A stretch of 64,000 nucleotides of DNA, taken from the NCBI RefSeq assembly GCF_020911945.1, contig NZ_CP087135.1, forward strand, positions 868,001 through 932,000, in the 5' to 3' direction. Below the pieces are notes generated by a model. It had not been told where the DNA came from and did no database searches. It saw only the letters and a list, made by a program, of their open reading frames with translations. Each line of letters opens with the position of its first letter. Within the stretch, counting starts at the first letter, position 1. This document shows, piece after piece, positions 1 through 8,392 of this stretch. This stretch comes from Flavobacterium galactosidilyticum. Lineage in GTDB: Bacteria > Bacteroidota > Bacteroidia > Flavobacteriales > Flavobacteriaceae. The position numbers and the translations under genes are program-made.

Positions 1-617
1 TTAGTGGTAAAATAGTTAATCTCAAAATTTGTTTCAACACTTTGATTAAGGTATTCAAAGCCGTTCAAATTAAAAACTGCTGCATAAATTAGAAAGAAAA
101 TTGTTACCACAAAAAAAGCTATGAATGGTAATATCCAGTTTCGATAATCTCTAGAAACATGAAACAGTATTGATATAAAAACCAAAACTATGAAGATTAT
201 GCTCCAAAAATGAAATAATGCTGCCAAAAAAATCCAAAATGACGCATCAAATATTTTTTCTTTCGACGCTTTGAGCGACTGAAGTGAAATTAATCGGCGT
301 AGCGCAAGGAGTATAAAAAAGTTAGACACAATCAGATTAGTATGATCTAAAACTGACGGAAAAAAAAGGAGAAACAAAAAATAAAAAAAGATTGTGAATG
401 TACTGTCTTTACTCAATCCGTTCTTCTTAGCAATGAAATTTGCCATAAAGACAGAAGCTACTAAAAGGCAAAATAAACCTACTTTTGTTACTATTAAAAA
501 GATGGAATTTGTCCAAGATAAATCTTGCCATAGAAACAGTAAAAAGAAAAACAGCATTAAAATCCCAACCAATAAAAAATTTAATGGTGTAGATTTTCTA
601 AAAACACTTGTTATCAT
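1..617 (-). CDS. DUF6427 family membrane protein, 3' end outside window
   Basis: An open frame runs from an ATG at 617 leftward off the window edge with no stop, about 205 codons. The translation begins MITSVFRKSTPLNFLLVG and is almost wholly hydrophobic, with roughly six transmembrane segments joined by short basic loops (for example LRRLISLQSLKASKEK), so it is an integral inner-membrane protein. From memory of Flavobacterium gene order, a DUF6427 protein sits beside DUF6341 and purD as here; no biochemical function is known to me. It is divergent from the DUF6341 gene at 758. The family name rests on sequence style and context. Confidence 0.75.
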   Translation of the reverse strand, partial: MITSVFRKSTPLNFLLVGILMLFFFLLFLWQDLSWTNSIFLIVTKVGLFCLLVASVFMANFIAKKNGLSKDSTFTIFFYFLFLLFFPSVLDHTNLIVSNFFILLALRRLISLQSLKASKEKIFDASFWIFLAALFHFWSIIFIVLVFISILFHVSRDYRNWILPFIAFFVVTIFFLIYAAVFNLNGFEYLNQSVETNFEINYFTT

Positions 618-637
618 AAGGATATTTTATACTTTTG
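608..637 (+). promoter_or_regulatory. Bacteroidota-type promoter for the DUF6341 gene
   Basis: TTG at 608-610 is followed after 19 bases by TACTTTTG at 630-637, matching the TTG-N(17-23)-TAnnTTTG pattern of flavobacterial housekeeping promoters. Transcription would start near 643 and leave a leader of about 115 bases before the ATG at 758. The -33 part overlaps the start codon region of the divergent DUF6427 gene. Confidence 0.4.
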
Positions 638-757
638 TGTTCGTAAATATAATACTTGTTTAAAAAGTAAACCTAGCAAGACCGAAAAGATTCTCAAAAT
701 TTGAGTTTTTATTAGTCTAAGCACATAAAACAACTACTAAAATTAATTTTATACATT

Positions 758-988
758 ATGAAAGCATTTTTCGAAGCAATACAATACTTATTTGTAGACA
801 TTTTATTTGCTCCACTTGACTTTATTCGCTCTTTAGAATTGTCATCTTGGTTTGCGGCAAATACAATCAACTGGATTTTCATGATTATTTGTGTCGCTGC
901 AATGGTATATTGGATCAAGCAATTAAAATTGCACAAAGACAATAACGAAGACAATCAAGACACAACTGCACATTCATTTTTTAAATAA
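758..988 (+). CDS. DUF6341 family small membrane protein
   Basis: A 76-residue protein whose N-terminal half (MKAFFEAIQYLFVDILFAP) looks like an amphipathic or membrane-associated helix. One clear transmembrane segment follows at about residues 37-55 (INWIFMIICVAAMVYWI), then a charged Asp/Asn-rich tail. This layout matches the small DUF6341 proteins found beside purD in Flavobacterium; function is unknown. It is convergent with purD, and a shared hairpin lies between and over the two 3' ends (1003-1043). Confidence 0.75.
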   Translation: MKAFFEAIQYLFVDILFAPLDFIRSLELSSWFAANTINWIFMIICVAAMVYWIKQLKLHKDNNEDNQDTTAHSFFK

Positions 989-1002
989 GATTTAAAAAAT
1001 AT

Positions 1003-1043
1003 AAAGATATTGGAAACTATTTCAAGTCGTTTCCAATATCTTT
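1003..1043. terminator. Bidirectional terminator between DUF6341 and purD
   Basis: A perfect 15-bp stem (1003-1017 with 1029-1043) encloses an 11-base loop. T-rich DNA lies beyond the stem on both strands (four Ts for plus, a longer T run for minus). One arm overlaps the last codons and stop of purD (stop 1017-1019), so the purD 3' end encodes half of the hairpin. Confidence 0.75.
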
Positions 1044-2291
1044 TCTAAAATACATCTTATCAAAATTTAGTTTATCTATATTCTGGTAAGATTTTTTTAT
1101 GGCCTCTTCAAAATCATTTCCGTACGAAGTAATGGCTAAAACTCTTCCTCCATTTGAAACAACATTGCCGTTATCTAGTTTTGTTCCTGCATGAAAAACT
1201 ATAGAATCTTCAATGGTTTCTAATCCTGAAATTAATTTCCCTTTTTCGAAATCCTCAGGATAACCTCCAGATACAACCATGATTGTTGTTGCACTTCTTT
1301 CGTCAATTTCTAAAGTAATTTCATCTAGCTTTTCTTTGGCTACAGCCAAAAATAACGCGACTAGATCAGTTTTCAATCTAGGGATCACCACTTCGGTTTC
1401 TGGATCACCCATTCTCACGTTGTATTCAATTACAATGGGTTCGTTATTGACATTGATTAATCCAATGAAAACAAAACCTTTGTACGATATACCATCTTTT
1501 TGAAAACCATCAATAGTTGGTTTTACGATACGTGTTTCAATTTTTTCCATTAAAACAGCATCTACGTAAGGAACTGGAGAAACTGCTCCCATTCCGCCCG
1601 TATTCAATCCTGTATCACCTTCGCCAATGCGTTTGTAATCTTTAGCAGTTGGGAGAATTTTATAATTCTTTCCATCAGTCAATACAAAACAACTTAGCTC
1701 TATACCGTCTAGAAATTCCTCGATAACCACTTTAGCACTTGCTGTACCAAATTTTTGATGCACCAGCATATTTCTCAACTCTTCTTTGGCTTCTGCCAAA
1801 TCTTGAATAATCAAAACTCCTTTTCCTGCTGCAAGTCCATCTGCTTTCAAAACATATGGAGGTTGCAATGTTTCCAGAAATTCACATCCTTTTTCAACTG
1901 TTTCTGCCGTAAAGCTATCGTATGCTGCCGTTGGAATGTTATGTTTGATTAGAAATTCTTTTGCAAATTCTTTACTTCCTTCCAGTTGCGCACCTAATTT
2001 AGATGGTCCAATTACTGGTATATGTTTTAAGTCAGCATCATTTAAGAAGAAATCGTAGATTCCTTTTACTAATGGATCTTCTGGACCTACAACAACCATT
2101 GTTACATTTTCTTTAATAACAAATGTTTTTATAGCTTCAAAATCAGTTGGACTTATAACAACATTAGTCGCTATCGATGCAGTACCAGCATTTCCTGGCG
2201 CTACAAAAAGTGTGTCACAAAGCGGACTTTGAATCATTTTCCATGCAAAAGCATGTTCTCTTCCTCCAGAACCCAGTAGTAAAATATTCAT
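1017..2291 (-). CDS. purD: Phosphoribosylamine-glycine ligase (GARS)
   Basis: PurD joins glycine to 5-phosphoribosylamine using ATP, the second step of de novo purine synthesis, in the cytoplasm. The 424-residue length is normal. Visible motifs are the N-terminal GSGGREHA (7-14), the PGNAGTA loop (32-38), GPEDPL (69-74), the ATP-grasp segment LKADGLAAGKGV (148-159) and NVRMGDPETE (291-300), which binds metal and substrate in the family. No domain is missing. It is a single gene, divergent from the exopolysaccharide set. A TATTTTTG on the minus strand at 2317-2324 could be its -7 element, but no matching TTG is seen. Confidence 0.97.
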   Translation of the reverse strand: MNILLLGSGGREHAFAWKMIQSPLCDTLFVAPGNAGTASIATNVVISPTDFEAIKTFVIKENVTMVVVGPEDPLVKGIYDFFLNDADLKHIPVIGPSKLGAQLEGSKEFAKEFLIKHNIPTAAYDSFTAETVEKGCEFLETLQPPYVLKADGLAAGKGVLIIQDLAEAKEELRNMLVHQKFGTASAKVVIEEFLDGIELSCFVLTDGKNYKILPTAKDYKRIGEGDTGLNTGGMGAVSPVPYVDAVLMEKIETRIVKPTIDGFQKDGISYKGFVFIGLINVNNEPIVIEYNVRMGDPETEVVIPRLKTDLVALFLAVAKEKLDEITLEIDERSATTIMVVSGGYPEDFEKGKLISGLETIEDSIVFHAGTKLDNGNVVSNGGRVLAITSYGNDFEEAIKKSYQNIDKLNFDKMYFRKDIGNDLK

Positions 2292-2373
2292 TTTGTAGAT
2301 AGTTAGTTATAAGCCGCAAAAATAATTGCTTTTGAACTTAAAAAATAATTAATTCCTAAAAACTTGTTGGTAA

Positions 2374-2406
2374 TTGTCCAATAGTTGTTGGTAAATATTA
2401 TTTTTG
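2374..2406 (+). promoter_or_regulatory. Promoter of the exopolysaccharide gene run
   Basis: TTG at 2374-2376, a 22-base spacer and TATTTTTG at 2399-2406 fit the flavobacterial TTG-N-TAnnTTTG promoter. The predicted start near 2413 leaves only about 12 bases before the ATG at 2425. It would drive the three plus-strand genes from 2425 to 6015. Confidence 0.45.
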
Positions 2407-2424
2407 ATGAAATAAGAGCTCATA

Positions 2425-3738
2425 ATGTTTCCACTATTCGACCTTACACTTAAATTTAATGGTTTTCCTATGAAGGAAGCAAAATCCGAATTGCAAAAAA
2501 TTATAGCTTTATCTGAAGTTGATCACGAAATTTTTATTGAAAATAAAAAGCAACAAATTGTTGCTTTCCATTTGCAAAATAATGCCTTTTTTCAAAATTT
2601 AGTGGGTTCAAAAAAATTTAAAAACTGGAACGACTTACCTATTTTAAATAAAAAGAATTTACAAAGTCCATTATTAGAAAGGCTATCAAAAGGCTATTCC
2701 CTAAAAAAAAGTTACATAAATAAAACATCTGGCTCTAGCGGAACTCCCTTTATTTTTGCCAAAGACAAATACTGTCATGCTATGACCTGGGCTTCAAACA
2801 TCTATCGTTTTGGTTGGTACGGAATCGATTTTAACACTTCATATCAAGCACGATTTTATGGAATTCCATTGGATTATATTGGTAACATAAAAGAACGAAT
2901 TAAAGATTTTTTAAGTCATCGTTTTCGATTTTCGGTTTTTGATTTATCGGACGAAGTTTTAGAGAAAATGTTGAAGACATTTCAACGTGAAAAATTTGAT
3001 TATATCAATGGCTATACGAGTTCTATCGTTTTATTTGCCAAATATTTGCAGAAAAAAAATATTGTTCTTACTGCTATTTGTCCAACTTTGAAAGTGTGTA
3101 TGGTTACCTCCGAAATGCTTTTTGAGGATGATAAGATACTTTTAGAAAAGCAATTTGGCATTCGAATTATCAATGAATATGGTGCTTCAGAATTAGACTT
3201 AATAGCTTTCCAAAATACGGATGGAGAATGGCAGGTAAATGCTGAAACGCTATTTGTTGAAATCTTAGATGAAAATAATCAAGCGGTTCCTAATGGTACT
3301 TCAGGCCGAATTGTAATTACTTCCTTATTCAATAAAGCGCATCCATTTATTCGATATGACATTGGTGATATTGGAATTCTAGACGAAAAAAGTACACTAC
3401 AAAAACCAATTCTAAAGAAATTGATTGGGCGTACTAATGATATTGCAATTTTACCAAGTGGCAAAAAAGCACCAGGATTGACATTTTATTATATCACAAA
3501 AAGCATTATTGAAGATGATGGAAATGTAAAAGAATTTGTAATTAAACAAACAAAAATAGATACTTTTGAAATCGAATATGTGAGTGAAACCGAATTAAAT
3601 TCGGCACAAATTCAAAAAATTGAAAAGGCAATTATGCTTTATTTAGAAAGTGATTTAGTGTTCATCTTCGATAAAAAAGATAAATTAGAACGAAACAAAA
3701 GTGGAAAATTGAAACAATTTGTTTCATTTGTAAAATAA
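2425..3738 (+). CDS. PaaK/CapK-like adenylate-forming enzyme
   Basis: A 437-residue member of the phenylacetate-CoA ligase (PaaK, AMP-binding) superfamily. The phosphate-binding loop TSGSSGTPF lies at 101-109, a NEYGASE segment that contacts the adenylate lies near 250, IRYDIGD (the hinge-side Asp) near 312, and a C-terminal KSGKLKQF supplies the family lysine. Enzymes of this type activate an acid as an acyl-adenylate. When they sit in polysaccharide clusters they are often called CapK, with unproven substrates. It is 4 bases from wecB, so probably co-transcribed with it. I infer a role in decorating or precursor-activating the surface glycan. An internal ATG at 2470 is an alternative start. 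Confidence 0.85.
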   Translation: MFPLFDLTLKFNGFPMKEAKSELQKIIALSEVDHEIFIENKKQQIVAFHLQNNAFFQNLVGSKKFKNWNDLPILNKKNLQSPLLERLSKGYSLKKSYINKTSGSSGTPFIFAKDKYCHAMTWASNIYRFGWYGIDFNTSYQARFYGIPLDYIGNIKERIKDFLSHRFRFSVFDLSDEVLEKMLKTFQREKFDYINGYTSSIVLFAKYLQKKNIVLTAICPTLKVCMVTSEMLFEDDKILLEKQFGIRIINEYGASELDLIAFQNTDGEWQVNAETLFVEILDENNQAVPNGTSGRIVITSLFNKAHPFIRYDIGDIGILDEKSTLQKPILKKLIGRTNDIAILPSGKKAPGLTFYYITKSIIEDDGNVKEFVIKQTKIDTFEIEYVSETELNSAQIQKIEKAIMLYLESDLVFIFDKKDKLERNKSGKLKQFVSFVK

Positions 3739-3742
3739 TGCT

Positions 3743-4831
3743 ATGAAAATCACAATAGTTGCTGGCGCAAGACCCAATTTTATAAAAATCGCACCCATCA
3801 TTAAAGCGATAGATAAAAAACAAGCCGAAGGTGCAGAAGTCTCCTATCGATTGGTTCATACTGGACAACATTATGACAAAAACCTCAGTGATACATTTTT
3901 TCAAGAATTAAATATTCCTGAGCCCAAAGCAAACTTAGTGGTAAAAAGCGGCTCACAATCCATACAAACTGCTGCAATAATGGTCGCTTTTGAACAAGAA
4001 TTACTTCAAAATCCATGCGATTTAGTTTTGGTGGTTGGAGATGTTAATTCGACTATGGCTTGTGCGATTGTTGCTAAAAAATTAAACATTAAAGTAACTC
4101 ATGTAGAGGCAGGAATTCGCTCGGGTGATATGACAATGCCGGAGGAAATCAATCGAATTGTTACGGATAGTATAACCGATTATTTTTTCACCACTTCTAT
4201 TTGGGCAGGAGAAAATCTGTTAAAATATGGAGCTGATGCTGCTAATATCCATTTTGTTGGAAATGTAATGATAGACACTTTGTATCAAAACTTAGATCGA
4301 ATTTCAGCACCACTTTTCTGGAACGAATTTAATTTAGAACCCAAAAATTATATCATTTTGACTTTACATCGTCCATCGAATGTTGATGAGGAGCAATCAT
4401 TGATTCAACTTTTACAAGGAATTGATACAATGGTTGGAGACAAAAAAGTGATTTTTCCTCTTCATCCAAGAACAAAAGCGATTTTAGGCGATACCAAGTT
4501 GAACTTGAAAAATATCGTCTTTGTTGAACCACAAGGGTATTTGAATTTTATGTTTTTAATTAAAAACAGTTTTGCGGTCATTACAGATTCTGGCGGAATT
4601 TCAGAAGAAACTACAGTTTTAGGGATTCCTTGTTTCACCATGCGAAATAACACTGAAAGACCAGAAACGCAAACCATAGGTACGAATACTTTAGTTGGAA
4701 CATCGATTGCGAATCTAAATAAAATGTTTGGATATTTTCTTCAAAATGGTCCTCGAAACGCAGGAATTCCTGAACTTTGGGACGGTAAAGCATCTGAACG
4801 AATAATTGATATTTTACTTTCAAAAAAGTAA
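3743..4831 (+). CDS. wecB: UDP-N-acetylglucosamine 2-epimerase, non-hydrolysing
   Basis: WecB interconverts UDP-GlcNAc and UDP-ManNAc in the cytoplasm to supply surface-polysaccharide precursors. The 362-residue length is typical. Visible family features are GARPNFIKIAP at the N-terminus, HTGQHYD, VVGDVNSTMA, the catalytic-region THVEAGIRSGD followed by MPEEINR, TLHRPSNVD, SGGISEET and ERPETQTIGTN. It overlaps the next gene by one base (TAATG), a sign of translational coupling. UDP-ManNAc use downstream (for example ManNAcA) is not encoded in this window. Confidence 0.93.
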   Translation: MKITIVAGARPNFIKIAPIIKAIDKKQAEGAEVSYRLVHTGQHYDKNLSDTFFQELNIPEPKANLVVKSGSQSIQTAAIMVAFEQELLQNPCDLVLVVGDVNSTMACAIVAKKLNIKVTHVEAGIRSGDMTMPEEINRIVTDSITDYFFTTSIWAGENLLKYGADAANIHFVGNVMIDTLYQNLDRISAPLFWNEFNLEPKNYIILTLHRPSNVDEEQSLIQLLQGIDTMVGDKKVIFPLHPRTKAILGDTKLNLKNIVFVEPQGYLNFMFLIKNSFAVITDSGGISEETTVLGIPCFTMRNNTERPETQTIGTNTLVGTSIANLNKMFGYFLQNGPRNAGIPELWDGKASERIIDILLSKK

Positions 4832-6015
4832 TGGGCGACATCCTTATCATAACGAATTACTATCCGCCAGAGAAAGGCGCAGCTGCCAATCGCATTGAGC
4901 AGCTGGCTTTAAAATTACATCAAAACAAGTATAAAGTTACCGTGCTTTGTCCTTTAGGAAATTATCCCAAAGGCGAATTGTTTCCGCAATATAAGGGTAA
5001 ATTTTCGGTTACTGAAAATCTTCAAAACATACTTGTTAAACGTCTTTGGATTTATCCAAGCAACAGTAAAAATACGATCAAAAGACTAATATCTGTTTTA
5101 TCCTTTTCTTTGGGACTGTTTTTTTACTTATTGTTTCAAAAAACACCTCAAAAAGTAGTAGTACAATCACCGCCGTTACTGCTTTCTTTTATTTCCGTTT
5201 TTGTTCTTTCGCTGAAGCGCAAAAAAATCATACTCAATGTTTCTGATTTGTGGCCCACTGCTGCCATTGAACTGAATGTTTTAAAAGTAAATTCATTTTC
5301 ACATCGTATTTCATTATTTTTAGAACGTTTTATCTACAAAAAAGCCCATTTAATTTTGGGACAATCCAAAGAAATCATCACTCACATCCACACTGTTTTT
5401 CCTGAAAAGAAATGCTTCTTATACCGCAATTTCCCAGAATATCAAAACGTTAAAATTGATTTAGAAACCCAAAAAAACGAACCTATTAAAATTTTCTACG
5501 CCGGTCTTTTTGGTGTTGCGCAAGGCGTTTTAGAATTGTGCGAAAAAATAGATTTAAAAGACCTAAATATCGAGTTACATCTGTTTGGTGATGGCGCAGA
5601 AAAAACAGCGATTGAAGCGTTTATTTCATCCGATACAGACCAAAAAAAATTCTTTCATGGAATGTTAGAGCGCAACGCATTACACGAAATATTAAAAACC
5701 TTTGATATTGCTATTGTTCCATTGAAAACTAGGATTTATGGCTCCGTTCCTTCAAAGATTTTTGAATATGGTGCATTGGGGTTTCCTATTTTATATTTTG
5801 GTGGTGGCGAAGGCGAGAATATCGTAAATGAAAATTCTTTAGGATGGGTTTGTAAGGTTGAAAACTATACCGATTTGAATGAAAAACTAATTGAACTTTC
5901 AAAACTAAGTAAATCAGAAATTCACAAAATGAAAAAGACCATATTTAAAAAATCGCAAGAAGTTTTTAATCTTGAAAAGCAGATGAATTATTTGTTGGAT
6001 AAAGGTGTATTCTAA
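4831..6015 (+). CDS. Glycosyltransferase family 4 (WbuB-like)
   Basis: A 394-residue GT-B glycosyltransferase. The N-terminal segment NYYPPEKGAAANRIEQLA is the classic start of WbuB-type enzymes, which act with WecB products in O-antigen or exopolysaccharide assembly. A membrane-associating hydrophobic stretch lies at about 88-103 and 113-128. The C-terminal half has the nucleotide-sugar domain (IKIFYAGLFGVAQG, HLFGDGAEK, PSKIFEYGALGFPI, where the conserved Glu of the EX7E motif falls). Its start overlaps the wecB stop by one base. Its 3' end overlaps the convergent sugar transferase by four bases (6012-6015). Donor and acceptor cannot be read from sequence. Confidence 0.88.
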   Translation: MGDILIITNYYPPEKGAAANRIEQLALKLHQNKYKVTVLCPLGNYPKGELFPQYKGKFSVTENLQNILVKRLWIYPSNSKNTIKRLISVLSFSLGLFFYLLFQKTPQKVVVQSPPLLLSFISVFVLSLKRKKIILNVSDLWPTAAIELNVLKVNSFSHRISLFLERFIYKKAHLILGQSKEIITHIHTVFPEKKCFLYRNFPEYQNVKIDLETQKNEPIKIFYAGLFGVAQGVLELCEKIDLKDLNIELHLFGDGAEKTAIEAFISSDTDQKKFFHGMLERNALHEILKTFDIAIVPLKTRIYGSVPSKIFEYGALGFPILYFGGGEGENIVNENSLGWVCKVENYTDLNEKLIELSKLSKSEIHKMKKTIFKKSQEVFNLEKQMNYLLDKGVF

Positions 6016-7364
6016 TACGCTTTATCGTCCCCTTTTAGGGTATTAAAAATTGTTTTGAAGATAATCTCTATATCTAAAAGAATAGACCAATTTTCGATGT
6101 AAAAAATATCGTATTTCACTCGATTAATAATATCTTCATCGGTTTCTACCTCGCCACGAAATCCTTTAGTTTGCGCTAGTCCAGTAATGCCCGGTTTTAC
6201 AAAATGGCGCACCATAAATTTATCCACTTTAGAAGCATACAAATTCGCAACACTAACCATGTGAGGCCTTGGTCCTACAACTGACATTTCGTCAAAAAAC
6301 ACATTAAAAAATTGAGGTAGTTCGTCGATACTGGTTTTACGAATAAACTTTCCTATCCGAGTAATACGCGCATCATTTTTAGAAGATAATTCCAAATCAG
6401 CGGTGTCATTTATTGCCATAGATCGAAACTTGTAACAATTAAATTTTTTATAATTGAGTCCATTTCTTTTTTGTATAAAAAATACTGGTCCTTTAGATTC
6501 CCATTTTATCAAAATAGCCATTATTGGTACCAGCCAAGATAGAATAGCAATGATAATAAATGAGGAAAAAACAAGATCAAAAATTCGTTTGATAAATTTA
6601 TTAAAACGTTCCTCCTGTAAAATATTTCTCAAAGAAATTACAGGAATATAATCATAAAACTCAAACTTTATATTAGCTGATAAAATTTGATTTCCATCAG
6701 GAATAAACTTTAAAGTTTTCAAATTGTTATCGGCAAAATCTATTATATCGGCCATTTCATTCTCTGATAGATCAGCCAAAGAGCAATAAATTTCATCGAT
6801 TTCTTTTTGGAAAACAAAAGAAAGGCATTCCTTAATTTGCAACTTTTTATCTTCTTTTAATGGAAATATTCTAACTAGTCTATAACCGTAGTCTGGGTTA
6901 TCTGTAAAAAAATCTTTGAGCGGATTAATTTTCTCTTCATTTCCCAATAAAACTACTGTTCTTGAATTTCCGCCGTATAAAACTCTTAATCTTCTTAAAA
7001 AATAATAGATAAAAAGTTTAATAGACAAAACGAGAAGTACTACAGTTATAACAAATAAAACTACCTTTTTTTGATTAAAAAATTCAGAATAATACCTCTC
7101 TAATGCGAGACAGAATAAACCAAATAATGCAGTTTGCTTTAATGCGTTATTTAAAATAGTAATAACTCTTGTGTAACGGTAAACTTCATAAAAACCTAAA
7201 TATACCGCAATAATAAACCATCCAAAACTAATAAGAAATGCATAAAATAATGGTTGTTCGTGAACGGGTACTAAATAAATAGACAAAGCATTGATGATTA
7301 TAAAATCGATCAGATAAGAAAATGGACGAATATAGCCTGAATATCTTCCTGTTTTTGCTTTCAC
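6012..7364 (-). CDS. Exopolysaccharide polyprenyl glycosylphosphotransferase
   Basis: A 450-residue priming sugar transferase. The N-terminal third has four or five transmembrane helices, a soluble Rossmann-like region follows (VVLLGNEEK), and then a further transmembrane hairpin (FDLVFSSFIIIAILSWLVP). The C-terminal bacterial sugar transferase domain carries QKRNG, YKFRSM, IRKTSIDELPQ and VGPRPHM. Such enzymes load the first sugar-1-phosphate onto undecaprenyl phosphate at the inner membrane. It begins with GTG inside TAGTG, overlapping the stop of the upstream decarboxylase gene by one base, so the two are coupled. The first sugar is unknown. Confidence 0.93.
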   Translation of the reverse strand: MKAKTGRYSGYIRPFSYLIDFIIINALSIYLVPVHEQPLFYAFLISFGWFIIAVYLGFYEVYRYTRVITILNNALKQTALFGLFCLALERYYSEFFNQKKVVLFVITVVLLVLSIKLFIYYFLRRLRVLYGGNSRTVVLLGNEEKINPLKDFFTDNPDYGYRLVRIFPLKEDKKLQIKECLSFVFQKEIDEIYCSLADLSENEMADIIDFADNNLKTLKFIPDGNQILSANIKFEFYDYIPVISLRNILQEERFNKFIKRIFDLVFSSFIIIAILSWLVPIMAILIKWESKGPVFFIQKRNGLNYKKFNCYKFRSMAINDTADLELSSKNDARITRIGKFIRKTSIDELPQFFNVFFDEMSVVGPRPHMVSVANLYASKVDKFMVRHFVKPGITGLAQTKGFRGEVETDEDIINRVKYDIFYIENWSILLDIEIIFKTIFNTLKGDDKAY

Positions 7365-8347
7365 TACTTTATATAGCTTGAAAAATCTTTATGTTCTTCT
7401 TTAGAAAGTTCCTCCTTAGATAAAGATTTGAAATAATCATAGGTAATTTTCATACCTTCTGCACGACCTACTTTAGCTTCCCATCCTAATAAATCCTTTG
7501 CTTTAGTAATGTCGGGCTGACGTTGTAAAGGGTCATTTATAGGCAGCGGATGGTACACTACTTTTTGATTGGTTCCCGTCAATTTAATAATTTCTTCAGC
7601 AAAATCCTTGATTGTAATTTCGTCTGGATTCCCAATATTTACTGGATAAACGTAATCAGAATGTAATAATCTAAAAATTCCTTCAACTTGATCATCGACA
7701 TAACAAAATGAGCGTGTTTGCATTCCGTCACCAAAAATCGTTAAATCTTCGCCACGAATTGCTTGTCCGATAAATGCAGGAATAACACGGCCATCATTGA
7801 GTCTCATTCTTGGACCATAAGTATTAAAAATTCGCACAATTCTAGTCTCTACACCATGAAAAGTATGATACGCCATTGTAATCGATTCCTGAAAGCGCTT
7901 GGCTTCATCGTAAACACCTCTCGGTCCTATTGTATTTACATTTCCATAGTATTCTTCTGTTTGTGGATGAATTAATGGATCACCGTACACTTCAGAAGTT
8001 GATGCAATAAGAATTCTAGCATTTTTTACTCTTGCTAATCCTAAAAGATTATGCGTTCCTAAAGAGCCCACTTTTAGTGTTTGAATAGGAATTTTCAAAT
8101 AATCTATAGGACTTGCAGGCGAAGCAAAATGAAGAATATAATCTACATTACCTGGTACATGGACAAACTTTGTAATATCATGATGATAAAACTCAAAATT
8201 TTCTAACTTAAATAGATGTTCAATATTTTTCAAATCTCCCGTAATGAGATTATCCATCCCAATTACAAAATAGCCTTCTTTGATAAAACGATCACAAAGA
8301 TGTGAACCTAAAAATCCTGCAGCTCCAGTAATAAGTATTCTTTTCAT
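7364..8347 (-). CDS. UDP-glucuronate decarboxylase (UDP-xylose synthase type)
   Basis: A 327-residue extended short-chain dehydrogenase. It has the NAD-binding GAAGFLGSH (8-16), catalytic-site STSEVYGDP (117-124 region) and the YxxxK pair Y146/K150 in [23 protein letters not shown] and the NDGRVIPAF region are characteristic of UDP-glucuronate decarboxylases, which make UDP-xylose. UDP-xylose would feed the glycan built by its neighbours. It is translationally coupled to the priming transferase downstream. A dTDP-glucose dehydratase is less likely because of the [13 protein letters not shown] signature. Confidence 0.9.
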   Translation of the reverse strand: MKRILITGAAGFLGSHLCDRFIKEGYFVIGMDNLITGDLKNIEHLFKLENFEFYHHDITKFVHVPGNVDYILHFASPASPIDYLKIPIQTLKVGSLGTHNLLGLARVKNARILIASTSEVYGDPLIHPQTEEYYGNVNTIGPRGVYDEAKRFQESITMAYHTFHGVETRIVRIFNTYGPRMRLNDGRVIPAFIGQAIRGEDLTIFGDGMQTRSFCYVDDQVEGIFRLLHSDYVYPVNIGNPDEITIKDFAEEIIKLTGTNQKVVYHPLPINDPLQRQPDITKAKDLLGWEAKVGRAEGMKITYDYFKSLSKEELSKEEHKDFSSYIK

Positions 8348-8392
8348 AGTTTTTGAATTTTAGAAACGAAAGAAGATTCGATTTTTACTAAA

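Noticed and set aside
394..663. Plus-strand frame of 89 codons over the left edge
   Set aside because: It is antisense to the DUF6427 frame, which is longer, hydrophobic and recognisable.
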